DNA from: Clostridiaceae bacterium | Lineage (GTDB): Bacteria; Bacillota; Clostridia; UBA1212; DUPL01 | Assembly (NCBI GenBank): GCA_012838385.1 | Contig: DUPL01000048.1 | Location: 1-48,940, forward strand | Direction: 5' to 3' | DNA: 48,940 bases | In this document: positions 16,751 to 25,403 of the stretch, piece by piece | Numbering within the stretch: position 1 is the stretch's first letter | Layout of the letters: every line of letters starts with the position of its first letter | The notes under the pieces: generated by a model | Database searches by the model: none | Seen by the model: only the letters and a program-made list of their open reading frames with translations | What the model was told of the DNA's origin: nothing | Program-made: the position numbers and the translations under genes

Positions 16751-19700
16751 TTATACAAATACTATTTTTACATTTCTCTCTTCATACACTGGCTTTTTGG
16801 CCAAAACAATCTCAATCACATCATTGTCCGGAGAACTTCCTTCATTTGCATAAGGCATAGAGTCAGTGTTTTTCGGAATTACTCTGACCTCTTCATCACT
16901 GCCATCCACGGTCACCTTGCTAATATCAAGACCTTCCCAACCCAATGGTTTTCTAATCCTTATTACATATCCTCTTTCCTGCAGTGAGCCTTCAAAATCA
17001 CCTTCAGCCTTTGAGATATTAATATCCATACTCTTTGAACTTTCGTCCACTTTCAGTGAAAAGTATGTTTTTCTGTATTCGCCCCGTTTGTATGCATTTG
17101 TAATTGTGTCATCCTCATAAAGTTCCTGTGTTACAGCTCCGTTGGTATCCGGATAGATGTCGAGGGTAATAGGATCGTGAGGCTTTTCACTGGTATACTG
17201 CATTTCAGGTGCCAGAGGAATTATTGTCCCCAGTTTGATATACATTGGTGTTTCCCTTAATGAGACAATCTTTGTTAATGTTTTGTCTCCTTCATGTACT
17301 TCACCTGTCCATGCATCAATCCATTTTCCTGGAGGCAGCCACAGTTCTCTTTGTGTGCCTATCTCTTCAACAGGCAGGGCATAGACTGTTATCCTTGCAT
17401 TTCCTTCAATTTCTAGATACTCGACCTTGATATCATAAGTTTTGCCTTTTTCAAGTACGAAATCCGCCACATTCAGTACTGCGTTCTGTGGTTCCCACTT
17501 GTCGAGAGTGAGTTCATCGTTTATCCAGATGCGAACACCGTCATCTGACATAACAGCCAGATTGACATCGTAATTACCTTTAACGGTAATTTTTCCTGTC
17601 CATCTTGCTGTAAAGCTGTTGTTTCGTACATCCTTGTGAGGACTGTTTGTCCCCCAGTTGAAATCTATTTGAGAATCTATTCTTGTCAGAACAGGATTGT
17701 CCTTCAAGCTGTTGTTATTAAAGTATTCAGCCTTCAGGCCTGGTTTTCCATCACTGGTTTCAAGCCAATCCTTTGGAATAGGCTGGTCACCTATGTTTTC
17801 ATATATTGGAGCTATAAGTATGCTGTCTCCCAGCAGATACTGGTTGTTCCGCTTTGCCTCCTCATATTGAGGATATACCAAGTCAAGTCTTCTGAATATG
17901 GGTTCTCCAGTATCGTAGTTGTGTTTGCTAAGGGTATACATGAGAGGAATCAGTCTGTAGCGCATGTTTAGATAGTCTCTTACAATGTTCTCAGCTTCCT
18001 TGCCGAACATCCAAGGTTCTCTTGTCTGATTAGCAGAGTGGACCCTGTAAATGGGAGACAGTGCTCCAAACTGCATCCATCTCACAAATAATTCTGTGGA
18101 AATTTCATCAAAGTGACCTCCCAGGTCCTCAGCAAGATAGGGGAAAGGGGCATGCACGCCAACATACACCATGTTTTCGATTGCCTCTTTTAACATGTTG
18201 CTGAATGTGTCTCCCGTCCACTGAATGGGATAACGGTGTGCTGCAATATTGGGTGCCCTGTTTAGCTTGCCATTGTCAATGCCATCAAAGTTTGCAAGAA
18301 TCAAGGGTCTTAAGTTGCCTTTGTAATAGGAAGTAATGTTTCTGTATATCTCCATGCCCCATACTTCCTTGTTTATGCCGGGCAGCGGTTCAATTGAGGT
18401 GTGCCAGTTGCGGTCATACCACCATATATCAAGACCTTTCTCTAGCAACAGGCCAAGGCCGTTGGTTCTGAACTCCAGCTCCTGTTTTGTCAATGGTGCT
18501 CCCACACTTCCTGGGTGGTCATTGAACATGACTTTTACATTCTTTTCATGAGCATTGTTAAAGAAGCTTTCAACATCAGGGAAAAGTTCTGTGTTAATTA
18601 TATATCCATCGGAACCACCGACTCTCCAGTCAGTATCTATAACCAGCACATCTAAAGGTATGCTGCGTTTTCTGAAGGCCTCAATTCTATCAAGAGCAGT
18701 CTTGTCAGAGTAGGGGTAATACTTGCTTTCCCAGTTACCCAATGCATACATTGGTATCATGTCCGTTCTTCCTGTAAGGTTGATGAAGTCTAAACGCAGT
18801 GTTCTGTATTCGCCTTTTGGAAGAAAGACGTAAACATCATCGGCATCGTTGTTCAAATCCCAACCATTGTTTTCAATTTCTTTTTCTTGAGGAATGAATC
18901 CATGCTCAGAGGGAACAACCCTCGGTTTGTCGATGATAGACCAGACTTCTGTGTTTTCAGAAGGTCCGGGAAGCCATTTGCTGTTTGATTCATTGCTGTA
19001 TTCCCACAACAATGTGTCATCTTTTTTATATATTGAAACATTATATATGCTTTTGGCATCCTTGCGAACCTTTATGACAAACTCATCAAAAGATAGATGC
19101 ACGTGGTTGCCTTTGGTTTCCTTTTTGTAGGAAGCCCCTATCCAGTCTCTTTGCTCAATATGAAAAGTGTTTCTGTCCTCAAAGCCCTTGGGTCCTTTTT
19201 GTTCTATTCTTACAACAGTTGGACTTAAGATTTGTATTCTTACATCACCAATTGTTTCAGAGCAAAGGGTTCTTAAGTTGTTTGTATCATCAATGGAAAC
19301 ATTTTTGAACTTTGCCTGTGCCTTTTTTTTGCTATCCTTGGACGAAACAACCATTCCAAGATACAAGTTGTCACTAAGCTTGGGGATGCTCGTTTCATCT
19401 ACAAGCTCCCAGGCCTTTCCGTCTTTGGATTTGTACTGTCTTACAATATTCCCTGTTTTGACAAGTCTCAGGTAAACATCTTCGTTATCTGAGCTGATGA
19501 AGGATACCAGTCTGTCTGTATCTCTTTCCCTCAGTTCAAGACCTGCAGCAGCGTTATTACTTGCATCAAACACTCTTGCGGTTATTGTTTTGTCTCCCGC
19601 AACTTCCTTATGAACAAAGTTTTTGTCCGTTGTGGAAACAACAAAGGTGGAATTTGAAAACCTGACGTTTCCTTCGTGATTCCAGTTGTCTAGTTCTTTG

Positions 19701-19771
19701 TTGTTAGAAATAATGTTTATGGCTAAAACCAAAGAAAAAATCAGTATTATGAAAACATGGTATCTTTTCAT
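16751..19771 (-). CDS. Secreted GH31 alpha-glycosidase with internal PA14 domain
   Basis: The 1006-residue protein has an N-terminal signal or anchor (about residues 5-21), a concanavalin-A-like module (30-165), the GH31 N-terminal beta domain, a catalytic barrel (about 340-620) and C-terminal beta domains. GH31 marks include VLVIDTDWRVG, WWYDRNW with the probable nucleophile D453, HRYPIQWTGDTFS with the probable acid/base D521, and RYRLIPLMYTL. A PA14 domain (about 677-802, LKAEYFNNN...SDDGVRIWIND) interrupts the C-terminal beta domain between LIAPIYEN and RELWLPPGKW. PA14 inserts are known in GH31 alpha-xylosidases and transglycosylases, though usually nearer the N-terminus. Start supported by AAGGAG. 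Specificity (alpha-glucoside, alpha-xyloside or alpha-galactoside) is open. Confidence 0.85.
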   Translation of the reverse strand: MKRYHVFIILIFSLVLAINIISNNKELDNWNHEGNVRFSNSTFVVSTTDKNFVHKEVAGDKTITARVFDASNNAAAGLELRERDTDRLVSFISSDNEDVYLRLVKTGNIVRQYKSKDGKAWELVDETSIPKLSDNLYLGMVVSSKDSKKKAQAKFKNVSIDDTNNLRTLCSETIGDVRIQILSPTVVRIEQKGPKGFEDRNTFHIEQRDWIGASYKKETKGNHVHLSFDEFVIKVRKDAKSIYNVSIYKKDDTLLWEYSNESNSKWLPGPSENTEVWSIIDKPRVVPSEHGFIPQEKEIENNGWDLNNDADDVYVFLPKGEYRTLRLDFINLTGRTDMIPMYALGNWESKYYPYSDKTALDRIEAFRKRSIPLDVLVIDTDWRVGGSDGYIINTELFPDVESFFNNAHEKNVKVMFNDHPGSVGAPLTKQELEFRTNGLGLLLEKGLDIWWYDRNWHTSIEPLPGINKEVWGMEIYRNITSYYKGNLRPLILANFDGIDNGKLNRAPNIAAHRYPIQWTGDTFSNMLKEAIENMVYVGVHAPFPYLAEDLGGHFDEISTELFVRWMQFGALSPIYRVHSANQTREPWMFGKEAENIVRDYLNMRYRLIPLMYTLSKHNYDTGEPIFRRLDLVYPQYEEAKRNNQYLLGDSILIAPIYENIGDQPIPKDWLETSDGKPGLKAEYFNNNSLKDNPVLTRIDSQIDFNWGTNSPHKDVRNNSFTARWTGKITVKGNYDVNLAVMSDDGVRIWINDELTLDKWEPQNAVLNVADFVLEKGKTYDIKVEYLEIEGNARITVYALPVEEIGTQRELWLPPGKWIDAWTGEVHEGDKTLTKIVSLRETPMYIKLGTIIPLAPEMQYTSEKPHDPITLDIYPDTNGAVTQELYEDDTITNAYKRGEYRKTYFSLKVDESSKSMDINISKAEGDFEGSLQERGYVIRIRKPLGWEGLDISKVTVDGSDEEVRVIPKNTDSMPYANEGSSPDNDVIEIVLAKKPVYEERNVKIVFV

Positions 19772-19826
19772 TTCAATCTCCTTGTTTGTTTGATACGTAT
19801 ATTATACATTACAACCAAAAGAAAAA

Positions 19827-19842
19827 CCACACAAATGTGTGG
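19827..19842 (-). promoter_or_regulatory. Inverted repeat CCACAC-AAAT-GTGTGG in the divergent region
   Basis: A perfect 6-bp dyad lies between the GH31 gene (minus) and the 19919 gene (plus). On the minus strand it is followed by TTTTTC, so it could be a small terminator; its position between two divergent starts also allows an operator. Confidence 0.45.
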
Positions 19843-19863
19843 CTATGCAGACGTAATTAAACT

Positions 19864-19892
19864 TTGACACAGGATTTGGCTCTCTGTATAAT
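19864..19892 (+). promoter_or_regulatory. Perfect-consensus sigma-A promoter
   Basis: TTGACA (19864-19869), 17-base spacer, TATAAT (19887-19892), 27 bases before the 19919 start codon. Confidence 0.9.
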
Positions 19893-19918
19893 CATGTTTA
19901 GGAGAAGGGGTGTGCAAT

Positions 19919-22333
19919 ATGCGAAAGAAACTGATATTTATTGCTTTGATTGTGTTTCTTGTGTCCGTGATTTTTGTATATAGCGCAGATGATACTGTAG
20001 TGAGTTTCTTTACTGATACTGAAAAGAATGATTTCAATTTAACCTTATCGGAAAGGGAAAGGTTTTCAGTAAGGTTTCATGCATCCAATTCCTTTGACAA
20101 GCTTGACATATTTTTTGTATCAGTAAAAGGAAGTAGTAAAGTCAAGGTTTCCTTGTACAGGTGGGAAGGAAAATTGCCTGAAGGACAGGAGGCTCTTGAA
20201 TCAAGAGAGTTTTCAAGTCTAAACAAGTCGTATGCATCGTTTGATTTTAATGAAAAAGAAAAAGGCGAATATTTATTGGAAGTTGAAGTTGTTGCAGGAA
20301 CTGCAATACTGAGGAAAAGCCAGTACAAACGCTCGCAGGTGGATTTGTACCGAAACGGATATGTTGAAGGAGGCAGTATTGATGTAAAGCTTTACTACAC
20401 AAGCAAACCGGAAAAGGACCTTGAGCAGTTGTCCTCTTTTCACCCTCCAAAACATACGCCAATGCCCGAGCCTGAATACAAGATGGATGAATTTGCTGAA
20501 AGAATAAAGCCGGATACATGGACTGGAGTGGATGGTCTTGGCAGAACACTGCCTTTGTATTCAAACATTAAAAAGGGCAAAAATGACAGAATTGTTGGCA
20601 TTTTTTACTGGACTTGGCATGGTGAGCTTTCAAAGGCAAGTAGAGCAAGAAATATTACAGAGATAATCAAAAAGTATCCTGAAGCAATAAATGATTTTAA
20701 ACACAGGGCGTGGGAAGGCTATTCCGGATATCACCATTGGAACGAGCCTCTTTTTGGATACTATTCCACCAATGATGAGTATGTTTTGAGAAAGCATGCA
20801 GAAATGCTGGCGGATGCGGGTATCGATTTTATTGCTTTTGACTGTACAAACGGCTCCTATACCTGGACGGAATCCTACATGACTTTGCTAAAGGTGTTTT
20901 CTGAAGCGAAGAAGGACGGAGTCAGGGTGCCAAAGATAACATTTATGTCAAACTTTGCTCCAATTGACGCCACATGGAATCTTGTAAAACAACTGTATAC
21001 AGAACTGTATAGACCCGGTCTTTACAATGACCTTTGGTTTTACTGGGAAGGAAAGCCGCTTATGTGGGCATATCCTCACACAATTCCTGAATACGATGAT
21101 ATGGGCAGCGAAATACTTGAATTCTTTACATTCCGATATCCATACGCAGAAGGAATATGGCCGCTGGATGAGAATTATTCCTGGGGATGGTCGGGCTACT
21201 ATCCCAACAAAGGATATGTAAAGAAGAATGGTGTGTATGAGCAGATGCCCATAAGTATCGCAATAAATCATGGAGGCCCCATGAACAATCCTGATGCTTG
21301 GGGCAGGGCCTTTTCCCACAGCGGATATGAAAGCTCATACACATACGGTGGCAAGACAACACTTGTTCACAGCAAAATGGAAAATGCGATAAAGTATGGC
21401 ATATTTATACAGGAACAGTGGGATTATGTTATAGAGGAGAATCCGAAGATTGTGTTTGTCACAGGCTGGAATGAATGGGTAGCTATAAGGCATGAGGAGT
21501 GGGGAGGTTATGAGAACGCCTTCCCGGATCAATTCAATGACGAGTTTTCAAGAGATATCGAGCCCTCCAATGGAGAACTTAAAGACAACTATTACTACCA
21601 GCTGGTTGCAAATGTTCGAAGGTTCAAGGGTGTAAGCAGGCCTGATACGTATAAAAGGAAGAATACAATAGATATATTTGGGGATATAAGGCAGTGGGAT
21701 AATGTAGAAGCTGTTTTCAATCATTATACGAACAATACAAAGAAAAGAGATCACGCAGGGTATATTGGAACGTATTATAAAAGTGATACAATGAGGAACG
21801 ACATAAAAAGCTCCAAGGTTGCTTTTGATGACGAGTACATATACTTCTATGTGGAAACTGTAAATGCCTTGACTGACAAAAACGATGAAGCCTGGATGAG
21901 ACTGTTTATAGATGTGGATTTTACAGGTGTAACTCCCAACTGGGAAGGTTTTGAGTTTGTTGTAAACAGAACAAGTCCTCAGGACAAGTGCTATGTGGAG
22001 AGGTCCATTGGAGGATGGAACTGGGAAAAGGTTTTCGAGGCGGATTATTCAATTAAGGATAATGTACTGCAGATTGCAATTCCCAGAAAGGTCATATATC
22101 AGAATGAAGATATTCCATCCTTTTCCTTTAAGTGGGCGGACAATAACTGTGTGGATGGTGATATTTATTCCTTCTACACCGATGGTGACTGCGCTCCAGG
22201 AGGAAGATTCTGCTTTGCCTTAAATATAGGCAATGTGGAAAACTCTTTTATCCTCGCTGCAATAATGATTTCTGTAATGATAGCTTTAGTATTGATTAAG
22301 GTTATTGTTTATAAATTCAAGACAAGATGGTGA
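19919..22333 (+). CDS. Membrane-anchored GH99/GH71-like glycosidase with CBM9-like C-terminal module
   Basis: ATG at 19919 follows GGAGAAGGGG by 8 bases. The 804-residue protein has a signal peptide, an N-terminal beta-sandwich shared with the 13222 lipoprotein, a TIM-barrel-like region (about 215-560) and a CBM9-like module (about 580-770), then a C-terminal membrane helix. Barrel motifs include RIVGIFYWTWHG, HHWNEPLFGYYS, DAGIDFIAFDCTNG and VFVTGWNEWVA, the pattern of GH99/GH71-like proteins. The Glu in GWNEW is a candidate catalytic residue. GH99 enzymes cleave alpha-mannans; the substrate here is unknown. The 42377 protein is a close relative. The URO-D-family gene starts 5 bases after the stop. 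Confidence 0.75.
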   Translation: MRKKLIFIALIVFLVSVIFVYSADDTVVSFFTDTEKNDFNLTLSERERFSVRFHASNSFDKLDIFFVSVKGSSKVKVSLYRWEGKLPEGQEALESREFSSLNKSYASFDFNEKEKGEYLLEVEVVAGTAILRKSQYKRSQVDLYRNGYVEGGSIDVKLYYTSKPEKDLEQLSSFHPPKHTPMPEPEYKMDEFAERIKPDTWTGVDGLGRTLPLYSNIKKGKNDRIVGIFYWTWHGELSKASRARNITEIIKKYPEAINDFKHRAWEGYSGYHHWNEPLFGYYSTNDEYVLRKHAEMLADAGIDFIAFDCTNGSYTWTESYMTLLKVFSEAKKDGVRVPKITFMSNFAPIDATWNLVKQLYTELYRPGLYNDLWFYWEGKPLMWAYPHTIPEYDDMGSEILEFFTFRYPYAEGIWPLDENYSWGWSGYYPNKGYVKKNGVYEQMPISIAINHGGPMNNPDAWGRAFSHSGYESSYTYGGKTTLVHSKMENAIKYGIFIQEQWDYVIEENPKIVFVTGWNEWVAIRHEEWGGYENAFPDQFNDEFSRDIEPSNGELKDNYYYQLVANVRRFKGVSRPDTYKRKNTIDIFGDIRQWDNVEAVFNHYTNNTKKRDHAGYIGTYYKSDTMRNDIKSSKVAFDDEYIYFYVETVNALTDKNDEAWMRLFIDVDFTGVTPNWEGFEFVVNRTSPQDKCYVERSIGGWNWEKVFEADYSIKDNVLQIAIPRKVIYQNEDIPSFSFKWADNNCVDGDIYSFYTDGDCAPGGRFCFALNIGNVENSFILAAIMISVMIALVLIKVIVYKFKTRW

Positions 22334-22337
22334 TTTC

Positions 22338-23387
22338 ATGACACACAGAGAGAACTACATTAGAAATACAACTTTCAATAATCCTGCATGGATGCCAATT
22401 TCCATCCACTGCAATCTGGCTTCCTTGATTGAGTACAAGGGTGAGCTTGAGGATGTGATTGTAAAGTATCCTGAATATTTTGGTCCATTCCAAAAGGGCA
22501 GTATTGACTACTCGGTGTATGGGGATGGAAAATGTTCACGCAGGGAAAAGGATGCCTGGGGATATGTCTGGAACTACACCTACCATGGCCTTGAGGGTTT
22601 TGTTACAGACCATCCTCTTGACACATGGAACAAGTTTGATACCTACACTCCTCCGGACGCAAATGAATGGATGGACCGAGGAGGTAGGATCGACTGGAAT
22701 GCTGTGAAAGAGAATTTGAGAAAGCAGAAAGAGATGGGTGTTTTAACCAGTGGCTATCTGGTCCACGGCTTTTTGTTTTTGAGGCTTCAATATCTAAGAG
22801 GGTTTGAAAATGTTATGGTTGACATGTTTGACGAGGAGCCCAAGCTGTTTGAACTTATTGAAATGATTGACAAGGAAAACTTGAAAATTGTAAGGCACTA
22901 CTGCGATGCAAAAGTGGATCTCATGGAAGTACCTGAAGATTTGGGAAGTGAGAATTCAATGGTTATTAGCAGAGACATGTTTTTAAAATACATAATGCCC
23001 TCATATAAAAAGATAACGTCCTTGTGCAGGGAAAACGGTGTGCTTACTGCTATACACAGTGACGGCTATATTGTTGATATTATGGAGGATTTGATATCCG
23101 TTGGCATGGATATTATAAATCCGCAGGATTTGTGCAATGGGATAGAGAATATAAAAAGGTTACTTAAGGGGAAGTGCTGTATAAGGCTGGACCTTGACAG
23201 GGCAAAGATTACTCCTTATGCAAACAGGAATGAAATATTTAATCTGATAGAGTATGAGATCAAGGAATTGGGTTCTGAAAAAGGCGGCCTTGAGTTCATA
23301 TACGGAATATATCCGCCGACTCCGCCGGATGCGGTGGCTTATGTATGCGAGGCTTTCAAGAAGTATGAAAGATACTGGTTTGATTAA
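22338..23387 (+). CDS. URO-D/MtaA-superfamily protein, zinc triad altered
   Basis: The 349-residue protein has the uroporphyrinogen decarboxylase fold pattern (SGYLVHGFLFLRLQYLRGFENVMVDMF..., DMFLKYIMPSYKKI, AIHSDGYIVDIM, INPQDL). Heme enzymes of this family do not carry the long N-terminal variation seen here, and there is no heme context. MtaA/MtbA methyltransferases bind zinc by H-x-C...C; here the site reads H240-S-D242 and the later Cys is missing (YGIYPPTPP), so a classical corrinoid methyltransfer role is doubtful. It begins 5 bases after the 19919 stop and is therefore translationally linked to a surface glycosidase. Cytoplasmic. Function unknown. Confidence 0.7.
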   Translation: MTHRENYIRNTTFNNPAWMPISIHCNLASLIEYKGELEDVIVKYPEYFGPFQKGSIDYSVYGDGKCSRREKDAWGYVWNYTYHGLEGFVTDHPLDTWNKFDTYTPPDANEWMDRGGRIDWNAVKENLRKQKEMGVLTSGYLVHGFLFLRLQYLRGFENVMVDMFDEEPKLFELIEMIDKENLKIVRHYCDAKVDLMEVPEDLGSENSMVISRDMFLKYIMPSYKKITSLCRENGVLTAIHSDGYIVDIMEDLISVGMDIINPQDLCNGIENIKRLLKGKCCIRLDLDRAKITPYANRNEIFNLIEYEIKELGSEKGGLEFIYGIYPPTPPDAVAYVCEAFKKYERYWFD

Positions 23388-23419
23388 TTAAAGACATGGG
23401 CAGAGCCCATGCCTTTAAT
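23387..23419. terminator. Bidirectional terminator
   Basis: ATTAAAG-CATGGGC pairs with GCCCATG-CTTTAAT around AGA with one mismatch, flanked by a T tract (23417-23423) on the plus strand. The minus-strand gene ends within the stem. Confidence 0.8.
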
Positions 23420-24353
23420 TTTTCTTGGAGGTTTTAAGAATGACTAAAATTACAACTCCAACAATTATAACTGCGGCAATTACAATAGGTATCCAGACAG
23501 GGAAGTTGTTCTCTTTGTTATCTTGTGTTGGTTTTTGAGTTTGTGTCTTTTCAGGAGTTGGTGTTTTTTCCGGAGTTGGAGTTGGTGTTGGAGTAGCGGT
23601 TGGTTCCGGTGTATTCGGGACTTCGTACTCAGGGAACTCGCCGTCAAAGACAATAAAGTTGTCTATGTGGAATTCTACATATGATGAGTCTACTGATGGA
23701 ATGGGATTTTGTCCTATGCTGACATGGGCGCCAATGCCTTCCAAAGTCAGTGATGGATCCCACATTCCTTCGGATTCTTCCCAATTGGTTAGATCGTCGT
23801 AGAATAGAATAAGCTTGTTTGTTGGGAACAAAACGTATCCGTCAAAATTCTCTGGGATTATAAAGCCGTATCTCAAGTAGCATTGGGGTGCGTCTGAAAA
23901 CACAATTTCGTGCACAAAACCGTGCTTATCCACCAAGATGATGTCATCACCCGTAAAGGGGGACAATAATATTTTTTGATCGTTCAATCTCATTTGGAAC
24001 ATGTAATAGATGTCGCCGTCGCATGCGTTTTTAATTTCAAAGCCCCAATACTTTGCATTCTGATACAGTTCCTTGTGCTCGTTTGCCTTAGGTACGGAAA
24101 TCAGGTATGAGTCGGATATGACAACTCCCTCGCAAATTATCTTTCCATCCTCAAGGTTCACGGTCCCGTCACGCCATACATGGGTGTAGTCAATTTCAGA
24201 TTCCAAAAAGTCTTCCAATACCTTGACAGTTATTGTAGTGTCCTTGCCGTACTTGATTTCAAGGTCGTATGGAAGCTCGTTTGCGCAAATGGTAATGTTA
24301 AAAAGCAATACCAAAGTCAGTATGGATGCAATAGCAAAAGTCCTTCTAAGCAT
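23415..24353 (-). CDS. Membrane-anchored secreted protein of unknown function
   Basis: The 312-residue protein has a signal peptide (MLRRTFAIASILTLVLLFNITICA), one domain of about 215 residues, a Pro/Thr linker (about 245-280, TPTPTPTPEKTPTPEK) and a C-terminal helix ending KTSKKN. The domain ends YVEFHIDNFIVFDGE, reminiscent of the closing motif of the family A lectin-like proteins, so a distant jelly-roll relation is possible. I recognise no catalytic motif. AAGGAGG and a near-consensus promoter precede it. Confidence 0.55.
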   Translation of the reverse strand: MLRRTFAIASILTLVLLFNITICANELPYDLEIKYGKDTTITVKVLEDFLESEIDYTHVWRDGTVNLEDGKIICEGVVISDSYLISVPKANEHKELYQNAKYWGFEIKNACDGDIYYMFQMRLNDQKILLSPFTGDDIILVDKHGFVHEIVFSDAPQCYLRYGFIIPENFDGYVLFPTNKLILFYDDLTNWEESEGMWDPSLTLEGIGAHVSIGQNPIPSVDSSYVEFHIDNFIVFDGEFPEYEVPNTPEPTATPTPTPTPEKTPTPEKTQTQKPTQDNKENNFPVWIPIVIAAVIIVGVVILVILKTSKKN

Positions 24354-24397
24354 AACAGCGCCTCCTTTTTAGTTTTAGTTCAAGTTTCCTTACAACT

Positions 24398-24426
24398 ATT
24401 ATATTGCCTAGTACTTGTCCTATCAA
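24398..24426 (-). promoter_or_regulatory. Sigma-A promoter for the 23415-24353 gene
   Basis: On the minus strand TTGATA (24426-24421), 17-base spacer, TATAAT (24403-24398). Confidence 0.75.
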
Positions 24427-24436
24427 CTATTTTCTC

Positions 24437-24465
24437 TTGCATATGAAAGTCAAACGGTCTAAAAT
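24437..24465 (+). promoter_or_regulatory. Promoter for the 24496 gene
   Basis: TTGCAT (24437-24442), 17-base spacer, TAAAAT (24460-24465); only 10 bases from the divergent -35 box. Confidence 0.65.
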
Positions 24466-24495
24466 AGTTATAGTTTTTTAGAAAGGAAGAGATAA

Positions 24496-25347
24496 ATGCT
24501 ATTATCAACTCAAACGGAATACCTTACCAACCGCTTTGGAATGGAAAAGGGAATTAGAATGTTGTGTGAAGCAGGTTTTGACGCTCTTGACTTTTCAATG
24601 TTTTCTCTGGGAAATGAGAATGATCCGCTTAATACAGAAGGAAACGCATATATTGAAAACATTAAAAAGACGGCAAATGAATACGGCGTTGTTTTCAATC
24701 AGGCTCACGCTCCGTTTCCATCCTGCAAGGAAAATGACGAGGAATACAACAAAAAGATGTTCAAAGCCATAGTGAGAGCGATGGAGATTTGTAATATACT
24801 TGAAATTGGCATTGTTGTTGTTCACCCAACTGACATATCCAACCAGGAGGAAAAGAAACGGTACAACCTCGACTTCTATAACCGTCTTCTCCCATATTGC
24901 GAGAGGTACAATGTTAAAGTTGCTCTTGAAAACATGTGGGGTTACGATGGTGTTGCAAAGAAGATAATTCCAAACGTATGCAGTACTGCTGAAGAGCTGG
25001 CTGAGTACGTGGATGCACTTGATAAAAAGTACTTCACTGTCTGTCTCGATTTGGGACATTGCGGACTGGTGGGTGAGGATGCTGCGAACATGATTAGGAT
25101 TTTAGGAAGCGACAGACTTACATCCCTTCATGTGCATGACAATGATGGCGCAAACGACATCCATACTGCGCCTTACTTTGGAGTAATGGACTGGAATGCC
25201 ATAACAAGGGCGTTGGCTGATATTGGTTATACAGGTGATTTTACCTTTGAAGCTGATAGCTTCTATAGAGGTATTCCAGAGGAATTGCTTCTAGCCACTG
25301 CAAGGTATTTGCATGACATAGGCAGGGCACTAATGAAAATGATTTGA
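24496..25347 (+). CDS. Sugar phosphate isomerase/epimerase-like TIM barrel
   Basis: The 283-residue protein belongs to the xylose-isomerase-like / AP-endonuclease-2 TIM barrel group: strands ending FDALDFSMF, NQAHAPFPS, VVHPTD, VALENMWGYDG, VCLDLGHCG, LHVHDNDG and FTFEADSFYRG supply the usual Glu, Asp and His metal ligands. Such enzymes isomerise or epimerise free or phosphorylated sugars, or inositol and keto-sugar intermediates. No signal peptide; cytoplasmic. GAAAGGAAG precedes the ATG. It has its own promoter, and a second promoter follows before the epimerase gene. Confidence 0.75.
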   Translation: MLLSTQTEYLTNRFGMEKGIRMLCEAGFDALDFSMFSLGNENDPLNTEGNAYIENIKKTANEYGVVFNQAHAPFPSCKENDEEYNKKMFKAIVRAMEICNILEIGIVVVHPTDISNQEEKKRYNLDFYNRLLPYCERYNVKVALENMWGYDGVAKKIIPNVCSTAEELAEYVDALDKKYFTVCLDLGHCGLVGEDAANMIRILGSDRLTSLHVHDNDGANDIHTAPYFGVMDWNAITRALADIGYTGDFTFEADSFYRGIPEELLLATARYLHDIGRALMKMI

Positions 25348-25371
25348 ATTTTTCTTTGATTGAGATATAAT
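25344..25371 (+). promoter_or_regulatory. Promoter for the UDP-sugar gene pair
   Basis: TTGAAT (25344-25349), 16-base spacer, TATAAT (25366-25371). Confidence 0.65.
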
Positions 25372-25403
25372 ATACTTATGTTTTAAAAATGAAGGAGCGG
25401 TAT

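Noticed and set aside
22338..23387. Uroporphyrinogen decarboxylase (hemE)
   Set aside because: The fold matches, but no heme genes are near, three paralogues occur together and the sequence pattern is of the MtaA-like branch.
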